From positions 1-8,771 of the forward strand of contig JAUXEW010000106.1 in assembly GCA_030620375.1 (NCBI GenBank): a DNA stretch of 8,771 nucleotides. Direction: 5' to 3'. The position numbers and the translations under genes are program-made. Origin of the DNA: Desulfobacteraceae bacterium. GTDB lineage: Bacteria; Desulfobacterota; Desulfobacteria; Desulfobacterales; UBA5616. Below, one piece after another: positions 1 through 8,155 of the stretch (position 1 is its first letter; the number at the start of each line of letters is the position of its first letter). Under the pieces are notes generated by a model that saw only the letters and a program-made list of their open reading frames with translations, was not told where the DNA came from and searched no databases.

Positions 1-3000
1 GAAAACTTTATATTATACGAAAATGTATTGAAAATAACAGACCGGACATAGAAATCTTAAACGGCTGCTTTTACATTCCCAGTCTTTCGTGCCGAACGAT
101 TGTCTACAAAGGGCTTTTCACGGCGCCCCAGCTCGCTGGATTTTATAATGATCTAAGGGACCCCGCACTTAAAAGTGCCATGGCTGTTGTTCATCAGCGA
201 TACAGCACCAACACTTTTCCCTCATGGGAACTTGCCCAGCCGTTTCGTTATCTCGCCCATAACGGTGAAATCAACACTTTGCGGGGCAACCTGAATCACA
301 TCCGCTCAAGGGAATCGTCTCTTGAATCAGGCCTGTTTGGTGAAGATATCAAGAAACTCCTTCCCATTATCGATGAAAGTGGAAGCGATTCGGCATGTCT
401 GGACAACATGCTGGAGCTTCTTGTAAATTCCGGCCGTTCGATTTACCATTCCATGCTTATGATGGTTCCTGAGGCCTGGGGAGTTAAATATCCCATGGGC
501 CCGGATCTCCGTGGATTTTTTGAATACCATGCCGGGATGATGGAACCGTGGGACGGTCCTGCGGCAATTGCTTTTTCAAATGGAACCCATACCGGCGCCA
601 TGCTGGATCGAAATGGCCTTCGCCCTGCCAGGTACACTATTACTAATGACGGGCTTATTGTTTTTGCATCAGAAACCGGCGCGCTGGAGTTTTCTCCGGA
701 AGAAGTTGCCGAGAAAGGAGCCCTGAGGCCGGGAGAAATAATTCTGGTCGATTTTGAAGAAAAACGATTGCTGAAAAATGGAGAGGTTAAAACACTCTGC
801 TCAAGAAAACAGCCATACAGAAGATGGGTCGAAGAAAATCGAATTTCCCTCAGGGGCTTTTATTCAGAGGTAGGCGATCTCCGACCGGATTTTGACACGT
901 TGTTATTCAGGCAAAAGCTTTTCGGCTATACACGGGAAGATCTTCAAGTGATCCTTGAACCGATGGCTTCCACAGGCCGGGAGCCCATAGGGCCCATGGG
1001 AACGGATTCACCCTCTGCTGTTCTTTCTGAAAAAAACCAGCTCCTCTACAATTACTCTAAACAACTTTTCGCCCAGGTGACCAACCCCCCCATTGATCCG
1101 GTACGCGAAGAACTGGTTATGTCTTTGATGACCTTTTTCGGCAATCCGGCCAATATATTGTCGGAAATCCCGCAAAACAGCCGGCTGATCAAGTTTCAGC
1201 ATCCGATTCTTGCCAACGAAGACCTGAACCGTATTAAAAAGATAAACATCAAAGGCTTTTGCAGTGTACTCATCCCCATGGAGTTTCCTGCGGGGGGAAA
1301 TGGAAGGGACCTTGAAAATGCGCTTAACCGGATTTGCGCCAAAAGTGAAAAAGCCGTTACTGACGGCTGCAATCTTATTGTTTTAAGTGACAGAAATCTA
1401 CCGGAAAACATGGCCCCTATTCCTGCCCTTCTCGCTGTTTCTGCTGTCAACAGGAGGCTGTCTCGAGCCGGTAAACGCACGGGTTCCGGCATCATTCTTG
1501 AAACAGGTGAGGCAAGAGAAGTTATGCATATGGCACTCCTTCTCGGTTACGGCGCAACAGCAGTTAATCCCTACCTGGCGTTTGAAACCATTGCCGCAAT
1601 GGCCATCAAAAAACAACTTTCGAGTAATGAGAGCGTTGCGGTGGCTATAGAAAAATACATAAAATCCCTTTGCAAAGGATTGCTCAAAACAATGTCCAAA
1701 ATGGGCATATCCACTTTAAGAAGTTACAGAAACGCGCAGGTTTTTCAAATCATAGGTCTAAACACAGATGTGGTGGACCGTTTCTTTACCGGCACATCAT
1801 CACATATTGAAGGAATCGGGCTGGACGAAATCGCAGATGAAGCAATCGCACGTTATAAAAAAGCGTATAATACTTCACCTGATGCTCCTGTAATCCTTGG
1901 AAGCGGCGGACAGTATAGTTTCAGGCAAGACGGTGAAAGACATCTTTGGACACCGGATTCAATCCATTATCTGCAGCAGGCCGCCAGAAATAACGACAGC
2001 GGCTTCTACCGTAAATATGCGGAACTGATAAACAATCAGGCCAAAAAACAATCCACGCTTCGCGGTCTTTTTTCATTTAAACAGGCTATAGCTGTGCCCT
2101 TATACGATGTTGAACCAGCAGAAGAAATAGTAAAACGTTTTGTTACCGGCGCCATGTCCTTTGGCTCCATCAGCCGAGAAGCGCATGAAACAATATCCAT
2201 TGCAATGAATCGTATTGGCGGCAAAAGCAACAGCGGAGAAGGAGGGGAAGACCCGGATCGATATGTTCCACTTGAAAACGGGGACAACAGATCCAGCGCG
2301 ATCAAACAGGTTGCCAGCGGCCGGTTTGGTGTTACCGCGGAATACCTGGTCAACGCAAAAGAGCTTCAGATTAAGATTTCTCAAGGCGCAAAACCCGGCG
2401 AGGGTGGACAGCTTCCCGGGCACAAAATAAATGCTGAAATCGCGAAAGTCCGTTACTCAACCCCGGGTGTCACTCTGATCTCGCCGCCGCCCCACCACGA
2501 TATCTATTCGATCGAAGATCTCGCGCAACTGATATTCGATCTTAAAAACGTCAATCCTGATGCCCGGGTTTCAGTAAAGCTTGTTTCGGAAACCGGCGTC
2601 GGAACAGTAGCTGCGGGTGTTGCAAAAGCGCATGCCGACCTGGTGCTGATCAGCGGTTATGACGGCGGTACCGGTGCATCTCCCCTTTCATCCATCCGTC
2701 ATGCCGGCGCCCCGTGGGAACTCGGACTGGCCGAAACCCAGCAGACCCTTATGCTCAACAACCTGCGGAGCCGGATAACGATTCAGGTGGACGGTCAGAT
2801 AAAAACCGGAAGAGACGTGGTAATCGGCGCTCTTCTCGGTGCCGAGGAATTCGGCTTTGCAACCACCATACTGGTTACACTCGGTTGTGTTCTTATGAGA
2901 AAATGCCATACGAATACATGCCCGGTAGGTGTCGCCACCCAGGATCCCAGGCTTCGCCAATTTTTTAATGGAAAGCCGGAATATATAATCAACTATCTAA

Positions 3001-4043
3001 CCATGGTAGCACAGGAAGTCCGTGAATTTATGTCCCGGCTTGGATTTTATAAAATGGATGACATGATCGGCAGATCGGATCTCCTTGAAATGCGCAGCGC
3101 GATAAACTTTTGGAAATCCAGTGGTCTGGATTTTTCACGAATCCTGTGCAATCCGGGATTAAGTAAAACCAGCATCAACCGCAAGATTGAGGCGCACCCG
3201 TGCGATACCGAAGATATCATGGATAGAAAGCTTATCCGGGTTGCGGAGAAAGCCCTTTCATCAAAAAAGAAAGTTGACATAGAACTGCCGATTAAAAATG
3301 TTAACCGAACTGTGGGCACAATGCTCTCGGGTAAGATTGCAAAGAAATACGGAAATAGAGGTTTGCCTCATGATACGATCACCTTCCGGTTCAATGGCGC
3401 TGCCGGCCAGAGTTTCGGCGCTTTTGCCTCCAAAGGTCTCACGCTTTATCTCATCGGTGAAGCCAACGATTATCTCGGTAAGGGTCTTTCCGGCGGCAGA
3501 ATTATTGTGACACCACCCCCCGGCGTGGGCTTTGACCCTTATAAAAATATAATAGCCGGCAATGTTATCCTTTATGGAGCAACTTCCGGTGAAGTATACA
3601 TTCACGGGAAAGCAGGGGAACGGTTTGCCATTAGGAACAGCGGAGCATACGCTGTTGTGGAAGGGGTCGGTGACCATGGATGTGAATACATGACAGGGGG
3701 AAGAGTAGTTGTTCTTGGAGAAACAGGCATAAATTTCGCAGCCGGCATGAGCGGCGGCATCGCATATGTTTATGACCCGTATCAGAAATTTGACGGGTTG
3801 TGTAATCTCGAAATGGTAGATCTTGAACTGGTAACAGAAGCAAAGGATATACATGAGTTGAAGGATATGATAACAAAGCACCATGAATACACCGGAAGCA
3901 GAAATGCTTCGCGAATTCTGTCAAAATGGGATGAATCGCTTCCCTTTTTCGTAAAGGTATTCCCAATCGAATATAGAAAGGTTATGGGCAAGATGACCAA
4001 GGAGGATGAGGCAACTGAAAGACAAGAGGCACTGCATGGGTAA
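1..4043 (+). CDS. gltB: Glutamate synthase large (alpha) subunit, GltB; 5' end missing
   Basis: The large subunit of glutamate synthase hydrolyses glutamine and uses the ammonia to convert 2-oxoglutarate to glutamate in the cytoplasm. The frame is open from the window edge: the first full codon is at 3, and the 59 residues before the first in-frame ATG (180) already match the family (FYIPSLSCRTIVYKGL), so 180 is not the start. About 1346 residues are visible against roughly 1500 for the family, so about 150 N-terminal residues, including the catalytic Cys of the class II amidotransferase, lie outside. Counting from codon 3: rest of the glutaminase domain to ~265 (VHQRYSTNTFPSW, LAHNGEINTLRGN, LDRNGLRPARY); central domain ~300-590 (ETGEAREV, GYGATAVNPYLAFET); FMN and 2-oxoglutarate domain ~690-1000 (SGEGGEDPDRY, SGYDGGTGASP); [3Fe-4S] Cys at 962, 968 and 973; GXGXG beta-helix ~1117-1260 (AGQSFGAF, GKGLSGG). 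All landmarks are intact, without frameshift. It is co-transcribed with gltD. Confidence 0.97.
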   Translation, partial: KLYIIRKCIENNRPDIEILNGCFYIPSLSCRTIVYKGLFTAPQLAGFYNDLRDPALKSAMAVVHQRYSTNTFPSWELAQPFRYLAHNGEINTLRGNLNHIRSRESSLESGLFGEDIKKLLPIIDESGSDSACLDNMLELLVNSGRSIYHSMLMMVPEAWGVKYPMGPDLRGFFEYHAGMMEPWDGPAAIAFSNGTHTGAMLDRNGLRPARYTITNDGLIVFASETGALEFSPEEVAEKGALRPGEIILVDFEEKRLLKNGEVKTLCSRKQPYRRWVEENRISLRGFYSEVGDLRPDFDTLLFRQKLFGYTREDLQVILEPMASTGREPIGPMGTDSPSAVLSEKNQLLYNYSKQLFAQVTNPPIDPVREELVMSLMTFFGNPANILSEIPQNSRLIKFQHPILANEDLNRIKKINIKGFCSVLIPMEFPAGGNGRDLENALNRICAKSEKAVTDGCNLIVLSDRNLPENMAPIPALLAVSAVNRRLSRAGKRTGSGIILETGEAREVMHMALLLGYGATAVNPYLAFETIAAMAIKKQLSSNESVAVAIEKYIKSLCKGLLKTMSKMGISTLRSYRNAQVFQIIGLNTDVVDRFFTGTSSHIEGIGLDEIADEAIARYKKAYNTSPDAPVILGSGGQYSFRQDGERHLWTPDSIHYLQQAARNNDSGFYRKYAELINNQAKKQSTLRGLFSFKQAIAVPLYDVEPAEEIVKRFVTGAMSFGSISREAHETISIAMNRIGGKSNSGEGGEDPDRYVPLENGDNRSSAIKQVASGRFGVTAEYLVNAKELQIKISQGAKPGEGGQLPGHKINAEIAKVRYSTPGVTLISPPPHHDIYSIEDLAQLIFDLKNVNPDARVSVKLVSETGVGTVAAGVAKAHADLVLISGYDGGTGASPLSSIRHAGAPWELGLAETQQTLMLNNLRSRITIQVDGQIKTGRDVVIGALLGAEEFGFATTILVTLGCVLMRKCHTNTCPVGVATQDPRLRQFFNGKPEYIINYLTMVAQEVREFMSRLGFYKMDDMIGRSDLLEMRSAINFWKSSGLDFSRILCNPGLSKTSINRKIEAHPCDTEDIMDRKLIRVAEKALSSKKKVDIELPIKNVNRTVGTMLSGKIAKKYGNRGLPHDTITFRFNGAAGQSFGAFASKGLTLYLIGEANDYLGKGLSGGRIIVTPPPGVGFDPYKNIIAGNVILYGATSGEVYIHGKAGERFAIRNSGAYAVVEGVGDHGCEYMTGGRVVVLGETGINFAAGMSGGIAYVYDPYQKFDGLCNLEMVDLELVTEAKDIHELKDMITKHHEYTGSRNASRILSKWDESLPFFVKVFPIEYRKVMGKMTKEDEATERQEALHG
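4025..4029 (+). promoter_or_regulatory. Ribosome binding site deciding the gltD start
   Basis: AGAGG lies inside the last codons of gltB, 6 nt before the ATG at 4036, and supports that start. A stronger AAGGAGG at 3999-4005 directly touches the ATG at 4006, too close to serve it and about 30 nt from 4036. It may be incidental or help load ribosomes at the gltB end. Confidence 0.55.
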
Positions 4044-5478
4044 GGCAGCCGGCTTTTTAGAATATAATCGTAAAGAACCCGGATATCGCCCCAGAGATGA
4101 ACGGCTTCGAGATCATAAAGCAGTGGAATTCGAGCCTTCTGAGAAAGAAATTTATCAACAGGCGGCAAGATGCATGGACTGCGGCATACCTTTCTGCCAC
4201 GGATACGGCTGTCCTGTTTCCAATGTAATACCGGAATTTAATGACCTCGTATACAGGAACCACTGGCAGGAGGCCCTGGACATACTGCTTTCCACAAACA
4301 ATTTCCCTGAATTTACCGGGCGCCTGTGTCCTGCCCCATGCGAGACAGCCTGCGTGACAGGTATCCATACCGACCCAGTCACAATCCGGCAGATAGAGCT
4401 TGCCATTATCGAAAAAGGGTTTGAAAATGGCCTGATCCATCCTAACCCTCCTCTTAAATACTGTAATGAAAAGATCGCTGTTATTGGTTCCGGGCCCGCA
4501 GGTCTTGCCGCTGCTGATACGTTAAATAAAGCAGGATTTAGAGTTGCACTGTTTGATAAAGCCGAAAATCCCGGTGGACTTCTTCAATACGGAATCCCTG
4601 ATTTTAAGTTGGAAAAACATATTGTGGCAAGACGGATTAACCTGATGAAAAAAGAAGGTGTGATGTTTGAAACCGGTATCCATGTAGGCACTGATATCAG
4701 TTTGCGATATCTAACTCGGCATTTTAACGCCATCTGCCTTGCCTGTGGTGCCAGGAAACCGAGAGACCTTCAAATTCCCGGCCGGAATTTAGCCGGTATC
4801 TTTTTTGCCATGGATTTCCTAGTACAGCAAAACAAAATAAATAGTGGCGAAATCATCAATCCTTTTGAAGCTATCTCCGCAAAAGACAAGTCCGTCATTG
4901 TAATCGGAGGCGGCGATACAGGCTCCGATTGTGTAGGGACAGCCTTAAGGCAGGGCGCTAAAAATGTCTGCCAGCTTGAAATATTACCTAAACCATCATT
5001 AAAAAGACCCGGGCAAACCCCATGGCCGATGTGGCCGCAGATATTCAGGGAATCCCACGCCCATAAAGAAGGCGGCGAAAGACGCTGGTCTGTAACAACA
5101 ACGTCTTTCATCGGCAAAAACAGGATGGTGAAAAAACTGCTTTGCGCGGAAGTCGAATGGGTAACGGAAAGTGAAAACGACCCTCCTGTGCCGAAAGAAA
5201 AGCCCGGGACAGGATTTGAATTATCTGCAGATTTAGTTATTCTTGCCATGGGATTTGAAGGGCCCGGCAATAATAAACTGATAGAAAACTTTGGTTTGGC
5301 ACTTGATAAGAGAGGGAATGTTAAGTCGGATCAAAACCAGATGACCAGTGTGGAAGGCGTTTTTGTCGCCGGCGACATGACCACCGCACAGTCCCTTATT
5401 GTTCGCGCCATCACATCGGGAAGAAGGGCCGCAAAAGAGGTCGTGTCCTTTTTAAATAAAAAGCGAAAACAGATTTAA
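4036..5478 (+). CDS. gltD: Glutamate synthase small (beta) subunit, GltD
   Basis: The small subunit is an NAD(P)H-oxidising flavoprotein that passes electrons through FAD and [4Fe-4S] clusters to GltB. The product is 480 aa, the usual family length. Visible from the N-terminus: a typical opening (MGKAAGFLEYNRKEP), a first cysteine group at 46, 49, 54 and 59 (CMDCGIPFC...GCP), a second at 98, 102 and 106 (LCPAPCETAC), an FAD-binding GSGPAG at 151-156, a second nucleotide-binding GGGDTGSD at 291-298, and the C-terminal FAD motif VFVAGDMTTAQS from 442. I chose the ATG at 4036 because family members begin with MGK-type sequence there and AGAGG lies 6 nt upstream. An in-frame ATG at 4006 would add 10 residues, but AAGGAGG abuts it with no spacing. 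The start overlaps the gltB stop by 8 bp, which suggests translational coupling. NADH versus NADPH preference cannot be read reliably here. Confidence 0.97.
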   Translation: MGKAAGFLEYNRKEPGYRPRDERLRDHKAVEFEPSEKEIYQQAARCMDCGIPFCHGYGCPVSNVIPEFNDLVYRNHWQEALDILLSTNNFPEFTGRLCPAPCETACVTGIHTDPVTIRQIELAIIEKGFENGLIHPNPPLKYCNEKIAVIGSGPAGLAAADTLNKAGFRVALFDKAENPGGLLQYGIPDFKLEKHIVARRINLMKKEGVMFETGIHVGTDISLRYLTRHFNAICLACGARKPRDLQIPGRNLAGIFFAMDFLVQQNKINSGEIINPFEAISAKDKSVIVIGGGDTGSDCVGTALRQGAKNVCQLEILPKPSLKRPGQTPWPMWPQIFRESHAHKEGGERRWSVTTTSFIGKNRMVKKLLCAEVEWVTESENDPPVPKEKPGTGFELSADLVILAMGFEGPGNNKLIENFGLALDKRGNVKSDQNQMTSVEGVFVAGDMTTAQSLIVRAITSGRRAAKEVVSFLNKKRKQI

Positions 5479-5490
5479 AAAAGAGTAAAT

Positions 5491-5524
5491 AAACGTTGGA
5501 ACGTTCTAACGCCTTAACGTTTTT
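5491..5524 (+). terminator. Candidate terminator between convergent gltD and receiver gene
   Basis: AAACGTT (5491-5497) pairs perfectly with AACGTTT (5516-5522). GG at 5498-5499 can continue the stem with CC at 5512-5513 across a 2-nt bulge, and a short T run ends at 5524. It lies 13 nt after the gltD stop in the 44-bp gap between convergent genes and overlaps the last base pairs of the receiver's stop codon. The stem is AT-rich and short, so strength is doubtful. On the minus strand the nearest T run lies about 8 nt beyond the stem, so two-way function is only possible. Confidence 0.4.
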
Positions 5525-5990
5525 ACTTCTTCTTTCCTTTTTTGAGAAAAAGTTTAAAAACATCTTTGGGCGATTCAACCAGCCGATCGATTTTTTCGTT
5601 CATATCTTTTTTAACCTTCACGTCCTTTTTTTCCCAGGCCCCCTCTATTTTGGACACCAGTTCATCGATTTCACAGGGTTTGGTCAGATAATCATAGGCT
5701 CCCAGCTTGATAGCTTCCAGAGCTGAATCAATCGAACCATGGCCGGTAAGCAGCAGCGTCTCGGTAAAAAGACCGAGCTTCTTGATCTCTTTTAAGGTCG
5801 TGAGACCGTCCATGCCAGGCATTTTAAGGTCCAGCACCACCACATCGAAATCTTTTTCTTCCATCGCCTGAATCGCCGCATCACCGCTGTTTACAGCAGT
5901 TACGACATATCCCCGGTTGGTCAGCAGTTTTGACATATTTTGGGTAAAAACAACTTCATCGTCCACCAGCAGTATTTTGGATCCTATCAT
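5523..5990 (-). CDS. Single-domain response regulator (NtrC-type receiver, no output domain)
   Basis: The 155-aa product is a CheY-like receiver followed by a short basic tail. Receiver residues are complete: acidic pair D10/D11 (ILLVDDE), phospho-acceptor D54 (VVLDLKMPGMDG), T82 (LLTGHGS) and K104 (YLTKP). The TGHGSIDSALEAIKLGAYDYLTKP-type helix-4/5 face resembles NtrC-family receivers, but the AAA+ and DNA-binding domains of that family are absent. Residues ~120-155 are Lys-rich and may form a helix. The ATG at 5990 is preferred because AAAAGGAGG sits 6 nt upstream; an in-frame ATG nine codons further up lacks such a site. The gene follows a histidine kinase by 55 bp on the same strand and is very probably its partner. 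Its downstream target is unknown: protein-protein contact or phosphotransfer is more likely than direct DNA binding. Confidence 0.93.
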   Translation of the reverse strand: MIGSKILLVDDEVVFTQNMSKLLTNRGYVVTAVNSGDAAIQAMEEKDFDVVVLDLKMPGMDGLTTLKEIKKLGLFTETLLLTGHGSIDSALEAIKLGAYDYLTKPCEIDELVSKIEGAWEKKDVKVKKDMNEKIDRLVESPKDVFKLFLKKGKKK

Positions 5991-5996
5991 TTTTAT

Positions 5997-6005
5997 CCTC
6001 CTTTT
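5997..6005 (-). promoter_or_regulatory. Strong ribosome binding site of the receiver gene
   Basis: On the minus strand the sequence reads AAAAGGAGG, followed by 6 nt and the ATG at 5990. It is the best Shine-Dalgarno match in the window and decides the start against the longer in-frame ATG at 6017, which would put this site inside the coding region. Confidence 0.8.
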
Positions 6006-6045
6006 GGGTCGTGACACAACAAAACGTCCCCGGTTTTTCCTTATA

Positions 6046-7824
6046 TTAATCGGATGTGCTGTTTTCGTCCGGGATCTCTTCGATCAATTCCGCGGGCGGT
6101 TTGTACGGCAGGTAAATTTTAAATTCCGTACCTTCGTTCACAGTGCTGGCAACGGTAATCTCGCCCCCCAGCCGTTTAATGATACTGTAACAGATGGACA
6201 ACCCCAGCCCGGTGCCTTTGCCTACGCTTTTTGTCGTAAAAAACGGATCGAATATTTTATCCATATTTTCGGGTGCGATCCCGGAACCGCTGTCGGCAAT
6301 TAATATTTCTACTCCGTCCCGGCGGCCATCCGTTCTGGTGCTGATACTGACACTGCCGTATGATTTTTGCTCATGGGCATCAATGGCATTGGTAGTCAAG
6401 TTCAAAAATACCTGTTGTAACTGAGAGGGGTCGGAAAGCAGTGGGGATATATTTTCTTCAAAATCGGACATAAATTTGATCCCGCTGGACCGCGCCTCCC
6501 TTTCCATGAGTTCGATGACCTCGCGCAAAAAAGAATTAATATTGATCGTCTCGATCACCGATTCGGTGCGGCGGGCGAATCGGAGCAGATTCTGAGTGAT
6601 CCGTTTACAGCGCTGGACCTGCACATCGATCTGGCTCATGGAGTCATCAAACTGTTTCATAAACTCATGTTCCGGATGCGGCATAAGGCCGGCCGCATCC
6701 AGCAGTAGTTGTCTTTCGGTCAGGATAATTGCCAGGGGGTTGTTGATCTCATGAGCAACGCCGGCGGAAAGCTGACCAATGGAAGCCAGTTTGCCGGCCT
6801 GCATAAGTTGGCGGTTTAAATTATCAGCTTCCTGATCACGCTTTTTGATAACATTGATCATGTGCCTGGTTATAAACACCGATACGATCAAAATCATTAA
6901 TGCGCTAAGGTGTAGAAAAATCAAAACGGCATAATTGGCATGATTGACATCATTAAAAGCCTCGGCATAATCCTGTTTCACCACCAGCAGCCAACGCGGT
7001 TCATCCAGCCATGCCTGGCTGACTACCTGACGCGGATGGGGGGTGCCGTTTGCCGGGATACCCTCTAAAATTCGCACTTTAATACCGCTATGCACCGGCT
7101 CCATTTCAAGTGCGGTTTTTTCCATGATTCGACCTTCAAAGCGCGAACTGGTCTGAAAAACGCCATGCTGGTTCAGCAGATAAACCTCACCGGTTTTTCC
7201 GATCCGGACATTTTCAACCAGCGAACGGAAGGCCTCGCTATCAACAGTGGCCCGCAGGATCCATTTCTTCCCCTGGCTTGAACTGGTGACTGCGATCACA
7301 AAATGCGGCTCCTGGCGAAATCCCAAGAACATATCGCTGATAAAAATGCCCTGCTGCATAACCTTTTTAAACCAGGAAGCCTTGGCATAATTGCGATCCA
7401 TCAAATCATACGGCCCGATATACGCCAGATGCCGGCCGTTTTCATCGATAAGGCCCAGGTCGGTTATGGAGCCGTGCTCGCGATTAATCAGCTCAAACAT
7501 TTTGTTCAAGTTCTCCGCCTGGCTCAGGTACTGTTTAGTATGGGAATGCGCGATGAGTTCAAGCATGGTGCTGCGGTGCCTTAAAAACATTTCAATGACA
7601 TGACGATGATGTGCCAGCCGGGTTTGGAAAGAATTCATCATCCGGGTGTTTGCAAAACGGGAATAATGAATATTAATGACCCATCCCACCAGCAGCAGCG
7701 GAATAAGGGAACATAAGATGGTTAACAGGACAAACCGACGGAAAAGTCTTCGATAATACGACCGTCGCTGAACATTTGGCTGATTTTCCCAATTATTATC
7801 GCTTATATCTGTTTTTTTTGGCAT
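6046..7824 (-). CDS. Membrane sensor histidine kinase with double-Cache-like periplasmic domain
   Basis: From the ATG at 7824 the product has 592 aa. Order: cytoplasmic lead rich in Arg and Tyr; TM1 ~31-50; periplasmic region ~51-297 resembling a dCache sensor (NYAKASWFKKVMQQG around 145-160); TM2 ~298-319; a short linker with no HAMP; HisKA with phospho-acceptor H358 in SAGVAHEINNPL; and HATPase_c with N479 of the N box (NLTTNAIDA), G1 DSGSGIAP ~511-518, an FDPFFTTK segment and G2 GKGTGLGLS ~535-543. All catalytic motifs are intact. It should autophosphorylate on H358 and transfer phosphate to the receiver encoded just downstream. The start is uncertain: GTG 7947 and ATG 7899 are also in frame. 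I favour 7824 because GGA lies at a fair distance upstream, the 41 residues ahead look non-conserved, and candidate promoters fall in the longer versions. The ligand is unknown. Confidence 0.93.
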   Translation of the reverse strand: MPKKTDISDNNWENQPNVQRRSYYRRLFRRFVLLTILCSLIPLLLVGWVINIHYSRFANTRMMNSFQTRLAHHRHVIEMFLRHRSTMLELIAHSHTKQYLSQAENLNKMFELINREHGSITDLGLIDENGRHLAYIGPYDLMDRNYAKASWFKKVMQQGIFISDMFLGFRQEPHFVIAVTSSSQGKKWILRATVDSEAFRSLVENVRIGKTGEVYLLNQHGVFQTSSRFEGRIMEKTALEMEPVHSGIKVRILEGIPANGTPHPRQVVSQAWLDEPRWLLVVKQDYAEAFNDVNHANYAVLIFLHLSALMILIVSVFITRHMINVIKKRDQEADNLNRQLMQAGKLASIGQLSAGVAHEINNPLAIILTERQLLLDAAGLMPHPEHEFMKQFDDSMSQIDVQVQRCKRITQNLLRFARRTESVIETININSFLREVIELMEREARSSGIKFMSDFEENISPLLSDPSQLQQVFLNLTTNAIDAHEQKSYGSVSISTRTDGRRDGVEILIADSGSGIAPENMDKIFDPFFTTKSVGKGTGLGLSICYSIIKRLGGEITVASTVNEGTEFKIYLPYKPPAELIEEIPDENSTSD

Positions 7825-7903
7825 TATTTTTTCCAAATTACCTTTATCAGTATCTGTTTCATGATCATTTTTCTGAGACAATGGGATTGTTATAAACATA
7901 TTC

Positions 7904-7944
7904 TTCAAAAACCATGCCACAGATGAAAATCGGCCAATATTATA
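7904..7944 (-). promoter_or_regulatory. Candidate promoter region of the kinase-receiver operon
   Basis: Two minus-strand signals lie just upstream of the kinase. A perfect TATAAT (7944-7939) has no convincing -35 box at normal spacing. About 20 nt downstream, TGGCATGGTTTTTGAA (7919-7904) resembles a sigma-54 -24/-12 element with correct GG spacing, but the -12 GC is GA. The first would start RNA near 7932, the second near 7893. Either start excludes the GTG at 7947, and the second also excludes the ATG at 7899. Neither is proven. Confidence 0.3.
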
Positions 7945-8106
7945 CACAACGATTCGATATAACTATAATGAACTACCCAGACGCAAGCGGCTGGGAATAT
8001 AACCCGAAAAGATTCAAAAAAGCTATACCGACTGCGATAAATTCCTCGATCTCTCAAATATCTCCATAACAAAGCTACTTCCAATCCATGCTGTTGTACT
8101 CTGTGA

Positions 8107-8134
8107 GGAGACACTTTTGATTTCAGGTGTCCCC
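8107..8134. repeat. Imperfect inverted repeat (REP-like hairpin)
   Basis: GGAGACAC (8107-8114) pairs with GTGTCCCC (8127-8134) at 7 of 8 positions around a 12-nt loop. No T run follows, so it is not a typical terminator. GGGGACA/TGTCCCC-type palindromes are familiar in intergenic regions of delta-proteobacterial genomes, sometimes linked to REP-associated tyrosine transposases. Membership in such a family is inferred from form only, as this window has a single copy. Confidence 0.45.
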
Positions 8135-8155
8135 TGTCGATATACATGATTTGTC

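Noticed and set aside
3261..3884. 207-codon open frame on the minus strand inside gltB
   Set aside because: It lies fully antisense to the conserved GXGXG region of gltB, has no recognisable domain, and is explained by the codon use of the real gene.
180..4043. ATG at 180 as the gltB start
   Set aside because: The 59 codons before it are open and match the GltB family, so the true start is outside the window.
4770..5270. 166-codon open frame on the minus strand inside gltD
   Set aside because: It is antisense to the conserved nucleotide-binding part of gltD, and its translation shows no family features.
5991..6017. Longer receiver start at 6017
   Set aside because: It would place the excellent AAAAGGAGG site inside the coding region and add residues atypical for a receiver N-terminus.
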